Origin: Rhizobium sp. R711
GTDB taxonomy: Bacteria; Pseudomonadota; Alphaproteobacteria; Rhizobiales; Rhizobiaceae
NCBI RefSeq assembly: GCF_002211365.1
Contig: NZ_LOKZ01000012.1
Coordinates: 186,001 to 250,000 of the forward strand
DNA: 64,000 bases
Direction of reading: 5' to 3'
Part shown: in pieces, positions 36,177 to 45,218 of the stretch
Layout: every line of letters starts with the position of its first letter
Position numbering within the stretch: the stretch's first letter is position 1
Translations under genes and position numbers: made by a program
Notes under the pieces: model-generated
Told to the model about the DNA's origin: nothing
Seen by the model: only the letters and a program-made list of their open reading frames with translations
Databases searched by the model: none

Positions 36177-39100
36177 TCAGCCGGTATAACTGACCAACAG
36201 GTCCTTGGCGTCGATCTGATCGCCGGCCTTGACGAGCACTTCGGCGATCGCACCATCCTTCTCGGCATGGATTGCCGTTTCCATCTTCATGGCCTCGATG
36301 GAAACAAGCACGTCACCGGCGTTGACCGCCTGACCCGGCGAAACGAAGACGCGGGAAATGACGCCCGGCATCGGCGCACCGACATGCGCAGCATTGCCCG
36401 GCTCTGCCTTGCGGCGGGCGGCGGCACCGGTCGCGCCATGCGCACGATCCGGAACCTTGATGCGACGCGGCTGTCCATTGAGCTCGAAGAACACCGTGAC
36501 CATACCTTGACTGTCCGTGCCGCTCATCGCCTGGTTGACGACGACGAGCGTCTTGCCCTTCTCGATGTCGGCAAACAGTTCTTCACCGTCGCCTAGGCCA
36601 TAGAAATAGGCCGGCGTCGGCAGAACGGAGACCGGGCCGTAGGTGTCGGAAGCCAGCGCAAAGTCGGTGAAGACCTTCGGATACATGAGATAGGATGCGA
36701 ATTCGAAGTCGCTGACAACGCGCTCCAGCTTGGTCTCGATAACCTTGCGCTCGGCATCGAGATCGGCGTCGACAAGCAGCGAACCCGGGCGGACCGTATA
36801 AGGCGCATCGCCCTTCAGTGCCTTCTTCTGCAGCGCTTCCGGCCAGCCGGACGGCGGCTGTCCGAGGTCCCCCTTCAGCATCGAGACAACCGATTCCGGG
36901 AAGGAGACTTCCTTGTCGGTGCTGACGACATCGGCAACCGTCAGGTCTTGGCTGACCATCATCAGCGCCATATCGCCGACAACCTTGGAGGATGGCGTCA
37001 CCTTGACGATATCGCCGAACATTTGGTTGGCGTCGGCATAGGCCTGCGCCACCGCGTGCCAGCGAGTCTCGAGACCCAGTGAACGGGCCTGTTCCTTGAG
37101 GTTGGTGAACTGGCCACCCGGCATTTCGTGCAGATAGACTTCCGACGCCGGTCCCTTGAGGTCGCTTTCGAAGGCCGCATACTGATGGCGCACCGCTTCC
37201 CAATAGAAGGAAATGCGGCGGATCCACTCCGGATCGAGGCCAGGATCGCGTTCGGACCCGCGCAGCGCCTCGACAATCGAGCCGAGGCAGGGCTGCGAGG
37301 TATTGCCGGAAAGCGCATCCATTGCCGCATCGACGGCGTCGACACCAGCATCAACGGCAGCAAGAACCGTTGCCGCTGCAATGCCCGACGTATCATGCGT
37401 GTGGAAGTGGATCGGCAGGCTGGTCGCGTCGCGCAACGCCTTGAACAGGACCTTTGCGGCAGCCGGCTTCAGGAGACCTGCCATATCCTTGAGCGCGATG
37501 ATATGCGCGCCGGCCTTTTCCAGTTCAACGGCGAGGTCGGTGTAGTACTTGAGATCATACTTCGGGCGCGCGGAGTTCAGGATATCGCCGGTATAGCAGA
37601 TCGCTGCTTCACAGAGCTTGTTCTCTTCAGCCACCGCATCCATCGAGACACGCATGTTCTCGACCCAGTTCAGGCAGTCGAAGACGCGGAAGAGATCGAT
37701 GCCGCCGGCTGCCGCCTGCCGGACGAAGTATTTGACGACGTTATCAGGGTAGTTCTTGTAACCGACGCCGTTTGCCCCGCGCAGCAGCATCTGCAAAAGC
37801 AGGTTGGGCGCAGCTTCGCGCACAAGCGACAGACGCTCCCACGGATCTTCCGTCAGGAAGCGCATCGAGACGTCGAAGGTCGCACCACCCCAGCATTCGA
37901 GCGACAAGAGGTTCGGCAGGGCGTGCGCATAAGTACCGGCGATCCGGGCGATATCGTAGGTGCGCATGCGCGTCGCAAGCAGCGACTGATGACCGTCGCG
38001 CATCGTCGTGTCGGTCATCAGGATGCGCTTTTCGTTGCGCATCCACTCGCCGAACTTCTTAGGGCCAAGCTTGTCGAGAAGCTGCTTGGTACCATCAGGG
38101 GTGCCGCTGCCGTTCGTATAAGGGACGATCGGCTCGGCGATGTCAGCTGACGGCTTCGGACGATCCTTGGCTTCCGGATGACCGTTGACGGTGACGTCGG
38201 CGAGATAGGTCAGAAGCTTGGTCGCGCGGTCCTGTCGCTTGACTTGCTGGAAGAGCTCCGGCGTCGAGTCGATGAAGCGCGTGGTGTAGCTATTATCTTT
38301 GAACTTCGGATGGCCGATGATCGCTTCCAGGAAGGTCAGGTTGGTGGCGACGCCGCGGATGCGGAACTCGCGCAGCGCCCGGTCCATGCGCGAGATCGCT
38401 TCAGACGGGCTCGGCGCCCAGGCCGTGACCTTGACCAGCAGCGGATCGTAGTAGCGGGTGATGATGGCGCCGGAATAGGAGGTGCCGCCATCGAGGCGAA
38501 TGCCGAAGCCGGAGGCCGAGCGGTAAGCGGTGATGCGGCCGTAGTCCGGAATGAAGTTGTGCTCGGGATCCTCCGTCGTGATGCGGCACTGCAGGGCGTG
38601 GCCGTTGAGGCGGATGTCCTTCTGCTCGGGCACACCCGAGCCCGGCGTGCCGATCGCAAAGCCATCGAGGATATGGATCTGCGCCTTGACGATGTCGATA
38701 CCGGTGACGACTTCGGTGACGGTGTGCTCGACCTGGATGCGCGGATTGACTTCGATGAAGTAGAATTTGCCGGTATCGGCATCCATCAGATATTCGACGG
38801 TGCCGGCGCCGATGTAATTGGTAGCACCTGCGATCTTCAGCGAATAGGCCGCCAGTTCCTGGCGCTGCGCCTCCGTCAGATAGGGAGCCGGCGCACGCTC
38901 GACGACTTTCTGGTTACGGCGCTGGATCGAGCAGTCGCGCTCGAAGAGGTGAACGACGTTGCCATGCGTATCGCCAAGAATCTGGCTTTCGACGTGGCGG
39001 GCGCGCTCAACGAGCTTTTCGAGATAGACCTCGTCCTTGCCGAAGGCTGCCATCGCCTCGCGCTTGGCTTCCGTCACTTCGCGCGCAAGATCGGCTTCCG

Positions 39101-39641
39101 AGCGGATGACGCGCATGCCGCGACCGCCGCCGCCCCAGGAGGCCTTCAGCATCACGGGGTAGCCGATCGCTGCGGCCATCTTGGCGACCTCAGCCATATC
39201 GTCCGGCAGCGGCTCCGTTGCCGGCACGACAGGGACGCCGACGGAGATTGCCAGATTGCGGGCGGCGACCTTGTTGCCGAGCTGGCGCATGGTGTCGGCC
39301 GTCGGACCGATAAAGATGATGCCGGCCTTGTTGCAGGCATCGACGAATTCCGGGCTTTCCGACAGCAGGCCGTAGCCGGGATGGATCGCGTCGGCTCCCG
39401 AAAGCTTGGCGACGCGGATCACTTCGTCGATAGAGAGATAGCTTTCGATCGGGCCGAGATCGCGAGCAAGATGCGGGCCGCGGCCAACCTGATAGCTCTC
39501 GTCGGCCTTAAACCTGTGCAGTGCCAGTTTGTCTTCTTCCGCCCATATCGCGACCGTTTTTATCCCGAGCTCATTGGCCGCGCGAAACACGCGGATGGCA
39601 ATTTCCGAACGGTTGGCAACAAGTATCTTGGAAATGGGCAA
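36177..39641 (-). CDS. pyc: Pyruvate carboxylase
   Basis: 1154 residues, the length of R. etli Pyc, to which it is strikingly similar. Domains: biotin carboxylase (about 1-450; ATP-grasp 'KASWGGGGRGMRV', 'HLFERDCSIQRRNQKVVERAP', 'EVNPRIQVEHTVTE'), carboxyltransferase (about 540-840; 'DTTMRDGHQSLLATRMRT', 'HFHTHDTSG'), and C-terminal biotin carrier (about 1080-1154; biotinyl Lys in 'EAMKMETA'). It carboxylates pyruvate to oxaloacetate as an anaplerotic step. It starts at TTG 39641 with GAGGAGAC before it; an upstream ATG in frame (39680) is not needed. It is monocistronic, followed by a terminator. Confidence 0.97.
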   Translation of the reverse strand: MPISKILVANRSEIAIRVFRAANELGIKTVAIWAEEDKLALHRFKADESYQVGRGPHLARDLGPIESYLSIDEVIRVAKLSGADAIHPGYGLLSESPEFVDACNKAGIIFIGPTADTMRQLGNKVAARNLAISVGVPVVPATEPLPDDMAEVAKMAAAIGYPVMLKASWGGGGRGMRVIRSEADLAREVTEAKREAMAAFGKDEVYLEKLVERARHVESQILGDTHGNVVHLFERDCSIQRRNQKVVERAPAPYLTEAQRQELAAYSLKIAGATNYIGAGTVEYLMDADTGKFYFIEVNPRIQVEHTVTEVVTGIDIVKAQIHILDGFAIGTPGSGVPEQKDIRLNGHALQCRITTEDPEHNFIPDYGRITAYRSASGFGIRLDGGTSYSGAIITRYYDPLLVKVTAWAPSPSEAISRMDRALREFRIRGVATNLTFLEAIIGHPKFKDNSYTTRFIDSTPELFQQVKRQDRATKLLTYLADVTVNGHPEAKDRPKPSADIAEPIVPYTNGSGTPDGTKQLLDKLGPKKFGEWMRNEKRILMTDTTMRDGHQSLLATRMRTYDIARIAGTYAHALPNLLSLECWGGATFDVSMRFLTEDPWERLSLVREAAPNLLLQMLLRGANGVGYKNYPDNVVKYFVRQAAAGGIDLFRVFDCLNWVENMRVSMDAVAEENKLCEAAICYTGDILNSARPKYDLKYYTDLAVELEKAGAHIIALKDMAGLLKPAAAKVLFKALRDATSLPIHFHTHDTSGIAAATVLAAVDAGVDAVDAAMDALSGNTSQPCLGSIVEALRGSERDPGLDPEWIRRISFYWEAVRHQYAAFESDLKGPASEVYLHEMPGGQFTNLKEQARSLGLETRWHAVAQAYADANQMFGDIVKVTPSSKVVGDMALMMVSQDLTVADVVSTDKEVSFPESVVSMLKGDLGQPPSGWPEALQKKALKGDAPYTVRPGSLLVDADLDAERKVIETKLERVVSDFEFASYLMYPKVFTDFALASDTYGPVSVLPTPAYFYGLGDGEELFADIEKGKTLVVVNQAMSGTDSQGMVTVFFELNGQPRRIKVPDRAHGATGAAARRKAEPGNAAHVGAPMPGVISRVFVSPGQAVNAGDVLVSIEAMKMETAIHAEKDGAIAEVLVKAGDQIDAKDLLVSYTG

Positions 39642-39766
39642 TGCTGTCTCCTCACGGCATCGAAACGGGCAATGCTGCACCCGCGAAGAGAAGTCTTAAC
39701 GCGCTGTCACGGAAAGTTCAATTTCTGGAACCGACCTAAATAGAATTTCTCTAAGACTCTCGAAAA

Positions 39767-40507
39767 CTAGGTGATGAGACCATGCCGGAAAGCAACCGCA
39801 ACCGCGTGCTGCCTGTTTTTTGCCTTCAGCTTGTCTTGGAGGCCATTCATGTACCAGTCGACGGTGTGGTTCGAAATCTTCAGACGTTTCCCGATCTCGA
39901 CGGAGGTCATCCCTTCGGCAAGATACTGAAGGATCTCCATCTCTCGGCGCGTCAAGCGCGTGTCGATGCCGGAAACTTCCTCCAGTGCCGGAGCCTCTCC
40001 CTTGAGATCAAGGAGACGCCAGAAAGCCTTTCGAGCGACGGCGCCAAAGAGCGAGATCTCGACGGGAGAAAGATCCACGGGCATTCCCCCCATGCTCATG
40101 TTGCCGAGGATACCGTTTCGACCATGGATAGGAAAAATGTAACCGTCCTTCAGACCATGGCTATGGGCGTCAGCCATCATCTGCTCCATGCGCCGGTGAT
40201 GCGGATCCTTGCGGAAAGCCGTCAGGCTGTCTTTCCAACGAAACGGTCTTTGCGCATATGCGAGATAGCGCACCGTCGGGTCGGTCAGAACGTACTTTTT
40301 CGAAAGATAGATTTGTGCCCACTTCTCGGGCCAATGGCCAGCAAACATAAGGCTGACCGGATCTTCAGTCGCTCTGAGGTGCCGCATAAGACCATAATAC
40401 TGGAAGCCATAGGAGTGGACGACATCCTCGAGCTCCGCGATGACGCCCTCCGCCTTCCGGCACTCCTCTAGAACCACAAGCAATTGAATTAACGAATGAA
40501 TATTCAC
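39767..40507 (-). CDS. expR: LuxR-family quorum-sensing regulator, ExpR-like, between pyc and ndvA
   Basis: A 246-residue LuxR protein. The autoinducer-binding domain (about 18-165) has 'YGFQYYGLMRHL', 'WPEKWAQIYLSKKYVLTDPTVRYL', 'PFRWKD' and 'SHGLKDGYIFPIHGRNG', including the conserved W, Y, D and P residues for acyl-homoserine lactones. The C-terminal HTH is 'LTRREMEILQYLAEGMTSVEIGKRLKISNHTVDWYMNGLQDKLKAKNRQHAVAVA'. Its position between pyc and ndvA matches S. meliloti ExpR, which controls exopolysaccharide and motility. There is no luxI-type gene in the window. I start it at GTG 40507, behind a G-rich stretch; TTG 40510 is equally possible. Confidence 0.85.
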   Translation of the reverse strand: MNIHSLIQLLVVLEECRKAEGVIAELEDVVHSYGFQYYGLMRHLRATEDPVSLMFAGHWPEKWAQIYLSKKYVLTDPTVRYLAYAQRPFRWKDSLTAFRKDPHHRRMEQMMADAHSHGLKDGYIFPIHGRNGILGNMSMGGMPVDLSPVEISLFGAVARKAFWRLLDLKGEAPALEEVSGIDTRLTRREMEILQYLAEGMTSVEIGKRLKISNHTVDWYMNGLQDKLKAKNRQHAVAVAFRHGLIT

Positions 40508-40825
40508 CAAGGCGCCCCCACCCCAACTGGGCTTCACATCGAATAGCAGGCCATGCCCCGATGGTGGGACGCCTTTCGATGCAATCAAAACATCAATCTA
40601 GAATATGTATTATCGTGTGCCAGTGTAGTCGTTCAACGCAAGCGAAAATTGCGAAATTTCCAAACCGCCCCAAAAAATTTTAGAACCAAGGCATTTACCT
40701 GCGCTTCGAGACCCAAAGAATCTTCATTGCGAGAGCTCCCTGAACGCTTCGTTAATCGCCGGTTCAGGTATCTTTCTGTAGCGTCGCAACATCCACTATT
40801 TCGCAGATGCACAAGAGGTATCGCT
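40508..40825. promoter_or_regulatory. Divergent expR / ndvA intergenic region
   Basis: About 320 AT-richer bases between the two starts must hold both promoters. The stretch near 40590-40700 is AT-rich and includes poly-A/T patches. I found no convincing lux-type inverted repeat or clear -35/-10 pair by eye. Coding-looking frames extending ndvA upstream here have no family similarity. Confidence 0.45.
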
Positions 40826-42589
40826 GTGTCGCTATTCAAGGTCTATGCAAGAGCTTTGCGCTATCTTGGCGCTTACAAGCTCCGCGTATCCCTGGTCGTT
40901 ATCGCGAATATCGTGCTTGCCGCGATCACAATCGCCGAACCCATTTTGTTCGGCCGCATCATCGATGCGATCTCGGGCAAGGGCGACGTGAAACCCATCC
41001 TTTTCATGTGGGCCGGTTTTGCTGTCTTCAACACCATAGCATTTGTTCTGGTCGCGCGTGAGGCGGACCGGCTGGCTCATGGCCGCCGCGCCACGCTGCT
41101 GACGGAAGCGTTCGGCCGCATCATCTCGATGCCGCTGTCCTGGCATCATCAGCGCGGCACGTCGAATGCGCTGCATACGCTGCTGCGTGCATGCGAGACG
41201 CTCTTCGGCCTTTGGCTCGAGTTCATGCGCAACCACCTGGCGACCGCCGTAGCGATCGCGCTTCTGGTGCCGACCGCGATGTCGATGGACCTGCGTCTTT
41301 CGGGCGTGCTTGTCGTGCTTGGCGTGGCCTACTGGCTGATCGGCCGTCTCGTCATGAGCCGCACCAAGGATGGCCAGGCGTCGGTCGAGAACCACTACCA
41401 TACGGTATTTTCGCACGTCAGCGACTCGATCAGCAACGTGTCGGTTCTGCACAGCTACAACCGCATCGAGGCGGAGACCAAGGCGCTGAAGTCCTTTGCC
41501 GACCGCCTGCTGCAGGCTCAGTATCCGGTTCTCGACTGGTGGGCGCTGGCCGGCGCAATGAACCGCATGGCATCGACCATCGCCATGATGATCATCCTGG
41601 TGATCGGTACGCTGATGGTTCAGTCCGGCGAACTCCGCATCGGTGACGTCATTGCCTTTATCGGCTTTGCGAACCTGCTGATCTCGCGTCTCGACCAGAT
41701 GCGTCAATTCGCCACGCAGATTTTCGAGGCCCGCTCGAAACTCGAAGATTTCTACTCGCTCGAAGACTCGGTCCGTGAACGCGAAGAGCCAGCCGGCAAT
41801 GCCGATATCGCCGATGTGAAGGGCGAAGTCGAATTCCGCAACGTATCGTTCCGCTTCGGCAATACCGCACAAGGCCTGCACAACGTGTCGTTCACCGCCA
41901 AGGCTGGCCAGACGGTTGCGATCGTTGGCCCGACCGGCTCGGGCAAGACGACGATGATCAACCTGCTGCAACGCGTCTACGATCCGGACAGCGGCCAGAT
42001 CCTGGTCGATGGCCACGATACCACGAAGATCACCCGCAAGTCGCTTCGCCGCTATATCGCAACCGTCTTCCAGGATGCCGGCCTGCTCAACCGCTCGATC
42101 AGCGACAACATTCGCCTCGGCCGGGAAGGCGCTTCGGATGAAGACATGCGTCGCGCAGCCGAGGCTGCTGCCGCAGCCGACTTTATCGAGACACGCGAAG
42201 ATCAGTACGACACCCATGTCGGCGAGCGCGGCAACAAGCTTTCGGGCGGTGAACGTCAGCGTGTTGCGATCGCCCGCGCCATCCTCAAGGATGCGCCGAT
42301 CCTGGTGCTGGACGAAGCGACGAGCGCGCTTGACGTCGAAACGGAAAACCGCGTGAAGGCCGCAATCGACAACCTGCGCCAGAACCGCACGACCTTCATT
42401 ATTGCGCACCGCCTTTCGACGGTTCGTGAGGCAGACAAGGTCCTGTTTTTGGATGGCGGCCGTGTCGTCGAAGAAGGCAGCTTCGAAGAACTCAGCCAGA
42501 GCAACGGTCGCTTCGCTGCGTTGCTCCGTGCGAGCGGCATCCTGACGGATGAGGAAGTTCGCAAGGCACACACGACAGAAGCCGCCTGA
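40826..42589 (+). CDS. ndvA: Cyclic beta-1,2-glucan ABC exporter NdvA/ChvA
   Basis: 587 residues from GTG 40826, preceded by AGAGG. The N-terminal membrane domain (about 1-310, six segments, starting 'MSLFKVYARALRYLGAYKLRVSLVVIANI') and the C-terminal ATPase (Walker A GPTGSGKTT 368-376, signature LSGGERQ 472-478, Walker B ILVLDEA 492-498) match NdvA/ChvA closely in length and sequence. It exports cyclic beta-1,2-glucan to the periplasm, needed for osmotic adaptation, nodule invasion or tumour attachment. The synthase gene ndvB is not in the window. A terminator follows. Confidence 0.95.
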   Translation: MSLFKVYARALRYLGAYKLRVSLVVIANIVLAAITIAEPILFGRIIDAISGKGDVKPILFMWAGFAVFNTIAFVLVAREADRLAHGRRATLLTEAFGRIISMPLSWHHQRGTSNALHTLLRACETLFGLWLEFMRNHLATAVAIALLVPTAMSMDLRLSGVLVVLGVAYWLIGRLVMSRTKDGQASVENHYHTVFSHVSDSISNVSVLHSYNRIEAETKALKSFADRLLQAQYPVLDWWALAGAMNRMASTIAMMIILVIGTLMVQSGELRIGDVIAFIGFANLLISRLDQMRQFATQIFEARSKLEDFYSLEDSVREREEPAGNADIADVKGEVEFRNVSFRFGNTAQGLHNVSFTAKAGQTVAIVGPTGSGKTTMINLLQRVYDPDSGQILVDGHDTTKITRKSLRRYIATVFQDAGLLNRSISDNIRLGREGASDEDMRRAAEAAAAADFIETREDQYDTHVGERGNKLSGGERQRVAIARAILKDAPILVLDEATSALDVETENRVKAAIDNLRQNRTTFIIAHRLSTVREADKVLFLDGGRVVEEGSFEELSQSNGRFAALLRASGILTDEEVRKAHTTEAA

Positions 42590-42615
42590 TCGGAAGCAGG
42601 CAAATCGATTGATCG

Positions 42616-42648
42616 AAGCCGGATGGTCCTGCCATCCGGCTTTTTTCT
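42616..42648 (+). terminator. Intrinsic terminator of ndvA
   Basis: Perfect stem AAGCCGGATGG (42616-42626) / CCATCCGGCTT (42632-42642) with a five-base loop, followed by TTTTTC. It lies 27 bases after the ndvA stop. Confidence 0.93.
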
Positions 42649-42702
42649 TGCCCACCGGCGATCATTTTCTAAATATCGGAAACGAAACCGCGGGGAGGTC
42701 GT

Positions 42703-43056
42703 ATGCAAGTCAGACGAATTGTCGCCAATCTTCAAACTCCCAGCCCGGCCGTCGCAAGCGCATTCTATCGGGATATCCTCGGCCTGGATCTCCTGATGGA
42801 TCACGGCTGGATCGCAACTTACGGCTCGAGCCAGCAGATGTCAGTTCAGGTCAGCTTCGCAAGCGAAGGCGGCGCTGGAACGCCGGTTCCAAGCCTGTCG
42901 ATCGAGGTCGATGACGTCGATGAGGCACACGCAGCCATGCGTACTGCCGGTTTCGAAATTTGCTACGGCCCGACCGACGAGCCGTGGGGCGTACGCCGCT
43001 TCTATGTTCGCGACCCCTTCGGAACCCTGGTGAATATCCTTTCCCACAAGGCCTGA
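42703..43056 (+). CDS. VOC/glyoxalase-fold protein
   Basis: A 117-residue protein with the two beta-alpha-beta-beta-beta halves of the vicinal oxygen chelate fold: 'RRIVANLQTPSPAVASAFYRDILGLDLLMDHGWIATYGS' and 'LSIEVDDVDEAHAAMRTAGFEICYGPTDEPWGVRRFYVRDPFGTLVNILSHKA'. A typical first metal ligand is not obvious. It could be a glyoxalase-, dioxygenase- or bleomycin-resistance-like protein; the substrate is unknown. GGGGAGG stands before the ATG. It has its own transcription unit after the ndvA terminator. Confidence 0.85.
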   Translation: MQVRRIVANLQTPSPAVASAFYRDILGLDLLMDHGWIATYGSSQQMSVQVSFASEGGAGTPVPSLSIEVDDVDEAHAAMRTAGFEICYGPTDEPWGVRRFYVRDPFGTLVNILSHKA

Positions 43057-43266
43057 ATGCTCCCTGCATCGCGGCAAGCGCTCGACGGTTCTTGCCTGCG
43101 ACAATCTGCGCGATGGCGTTAGACTAAAGTCATAATCCCAAAGCCGCTCTCTGTATGAGGGAGCTTTTCTGTCACACTCTCGTCAGGCGAACCGCGACCT
43201 CGGGGTATGCTTTGAGGAGAGTATGGTCGCGCGCCGCGTTTCACATCGCTCTGTGGAGGACAGAAA

Positions 43267-45153
43267 ATGGCAAATGTCGCAAGCGTCGACGGCACAAAAG
43301 CCGGCCCGATGACGGGCGAAGAGAAGAAGGTTATCTTCGCCTCGTCGCTCGGTACCGTTTTCGAATGGTACGACTTCTATCTTTACGGTTCGCTCGCCAC
43401 CTATATTGGCGCGACCTATTTCACGCAGTATCCGGAAGCAACACGAAACATCTTCACGCTTTTGGCCTTTGCCGCCGGCTTCCTGGTGCGCCCGTTCGGC
43501 GCGCTCGTCTTCGGCCGCCTCGGCGATCTCGTCGGGCGCAAGTATACGTTCCTGGTGACGATCCTCATCATGGGCCTCTCGACGTTCCTCGTCGGCGTTC
43601 TTCCCGGTGCAGCGACGATCGGAATCGCAGCACCCATCATCCTGATCGGACTTCGCCTGCTGCAAGGTCTTGCGCTCGGCGGTGAATATGGCGGCGCGGC
43701 AACATACGTGGCCGAGCATGCGCCAAATGGGCGCCGTGGCTACTTCACCTCATGGATTCAGACAACGGCAACGCTCGGCCTCTTCCTGTCGCTTCTCGTC
43801 ATCGTCGGCGTCCAGTTCTTGATGGGCAAGGAAGCCTTTGCGGCATGGGGCTGGCGCATTCCGTTCCTCGTATCCGTCGTGCTCCTCGGCGTTTCCGTCT
43901 GGATTCGACTGAAGATGAACGAATCTCCGGCTTTCCAGCGTATGAAGGCCGAAGGCAAGGGGTCTAAGGCACCGCTGACGGAAGCTTTCGGGCAGTGGAA
44001 GAATGCCAAGATCGCGCTGATCGCGCTTCTCGGCGCGACGATGGGTCAGGCAGTCGTCTGGTACGGCGGCCAATTCTATGCGTTGTTCTTCCTGCAGAAC
44101 GTGCTCAAGGTCGACCTGCAGGCGGCAAACATCATGGTCGCCATTGCACTCTTCCTTGGCACGCCCTTCTTCATCGTCTTCGGCGGCCTGTCCGACAGGA
44201 TCGGCCGCAAACCGATCCTCATGGCCGGCCTCTTGATTGCGGCCGTCACCTACACCCCGCTGTTCAAGGCAATGACCTGGACCGCCAATCCGGCGCTTGC
44301 TGAAGCCCAGGCCTCGGTCCGAGCAACCGTGACGGCCGACGCTGCTGACTGCAAATTCCAGTTCAACCCGACAGGAACATCGAAATTCACCAGCTCCTGC
44401 GACGTGGCGACGGCCTTCCTGACCAAGAACTCGGTACCTTACGATGTTGTGCCAGGCCCGGCGGGACAGCCTGCGACAGTCAAGATCAACGACGAGACAA
44501 TCACCAGCTTAGATGCCGTTGCAGCCGGCGACAAGGCAAAGGCAATGACCGGCGCTTTCGAAAAGAGCGTCAATATCGCCCTGCATGATGCCGGTTATCC
44601 GCTGAAACGCGGCGCCGTCAAAGTTCCGGATGCAAAGCTGGACGCCTTCATCGCGGCCAACCCGGAACTTGCCCTCAACGCCGATGCGGTACGCGCCGGC
44701 GACAAGCAGACGGTCCCTGCTGACAAGCTTGTCGCCGACAAGCTTCTGACGGCCGACGAAGCTAAGAGCGCCACCGACATGGCGGTCTACACCATCGCCA
44801 ATGGCGGCAGCTTTGCGATGACGGCTGACCCGGCCCGCGTCAATTGGATCGGCACGATCGCCATTCTGTTCGTGCTCGTTCTCTATGTGACAATGGTCTA
44901 CGGTCCCATCGCCGCCCTGCTGGTCGAACTCTTCCCGACCCGCATCCGCTACACCGGCATGTCGCTGCCTTACCATATCGGCAACGGTTGGTTCGGTGGC
45001 CTGCTGCCGGCAACGGCCTTCGCAATGAGTGCCGCTACCGGCGATATCTACTTCGGCCTCTGGTATCCGATCGTCTTCGCGGCGATCACGCTGGTCATCG
45101 GCCTGATCTTCCTGCCGGAAACCAAGGACCGCGATATCCACGCGATGGATTGA
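43267..45153 (+). CDS. MFS transporter of the metabolite:H+ symporter type with a large extracytoplasmic insertion
   Basis: A 628-residue protein. TM1 has 'SSLGTVFEWYDFYLYGSLA', the hallmark of MHS transporters (ShiA, ProP, KgtP), with motif A at about 82-92 ('GRLGDLVGRKY') and 306-316 ('GGLSDRIGRKP'), and 'LQGLALGGEYGGAATYVAEHAP'. The usual length is 420-450. Here about 185 residues (340-525) are inserted between predicted TM8 and TM9, after 'LLIAAVTYTPLFKAMTW'. The insert is soluble, alanine-rich and has two cysteines (about 362 and 378) that could pair, so it likely faces the periplasm. The last TMs and 'LPETKDRDIHAMD' are normal. The substrate is unknown. A terminator follows. Confidence 0.88.
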   Translation: MANVASVDGTKAGPMTGEEKKVIFASSLGTVFEWYDFYLYGSLATYIGATYFTQYPEATRNIFTLLAFAAGFLVRPFGALVFGRLGDLVGRKYTFLVTILIMGLSTFLVGVLPGAATIGIAAPIILIGLRLLQGLALGGEYGGAATYVAEHAPNGRRGYFTSWIQTTATLGLFLSLLVIVGVQFLMGKEAFAAWGWRIPFLVSVVLLGVSVWIRLKMNESPAFQRMKAEGKGSKAPLTEAFGQWKNAKIALIALLGATMGQAVVWYGGQFYALFFLQNVLKVDLQAANIMVAIALFLGTPFFIVFGGLSDRIGRKPILMAGLLIAAVTYTPLFKAMTWTANPALAEAQASVRATVTADAADCKFQFNPTGTSKFTSSCDVATAFLTKNSVPYDVVPGPAGQPATVKINDETITSLDAVAAGDKAKAMTGAFEKSVNIALHDAGYPLKRGAVKVPDAKLDAFIAANPELALNADAVRAGDKQTVPADKLVADKLLTADEAKSATDMAVYTIANGGSFAMTADPARVNWIGTIAILFVLVLYVTMVYGPIAALLVELFPTRIRYTGMSLPYHIGNGWFGGLLPATAFAMSAATGDIYFGLWYPIVFAAITLVIGLIFLPETKDRDIHAMD

Positions 45154-45177
45154 GACGAGGGAAGGTTGCAAACGCGA

Positions 45178-45206
45178 ACCCGGCGCTCACAAGGCGCCGG
45201 GTTTTT
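45178..45206 (+). terminator. Intrinsic terminator of the MHS transporter gene
   Basis: Perfect 9-bp stem ACCCGGCGC (45178-45186) / GCGCCGGGT (45194-45202) with a seven-base loop and a following T-run. It separates the gene from the convergent PAP2 gene. Confidence 0.9.
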
Positions 45207-45218
45207 CATTTCTGGGAC

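Noticed and set aside
38178..39743. 521-codon plus-strand frame opposite pyc
   Set aside because: It lies wholly antisense to highly conserved pyruvate carboxylase domains; the sequence is D/G/R-rich and has no recognisable motif.
40832..42655. 607-codon minus-strand frame opposite ndvA
   Set aside because: Antisense shadow of ndvA; no motif, and ndvA is unambiguous.
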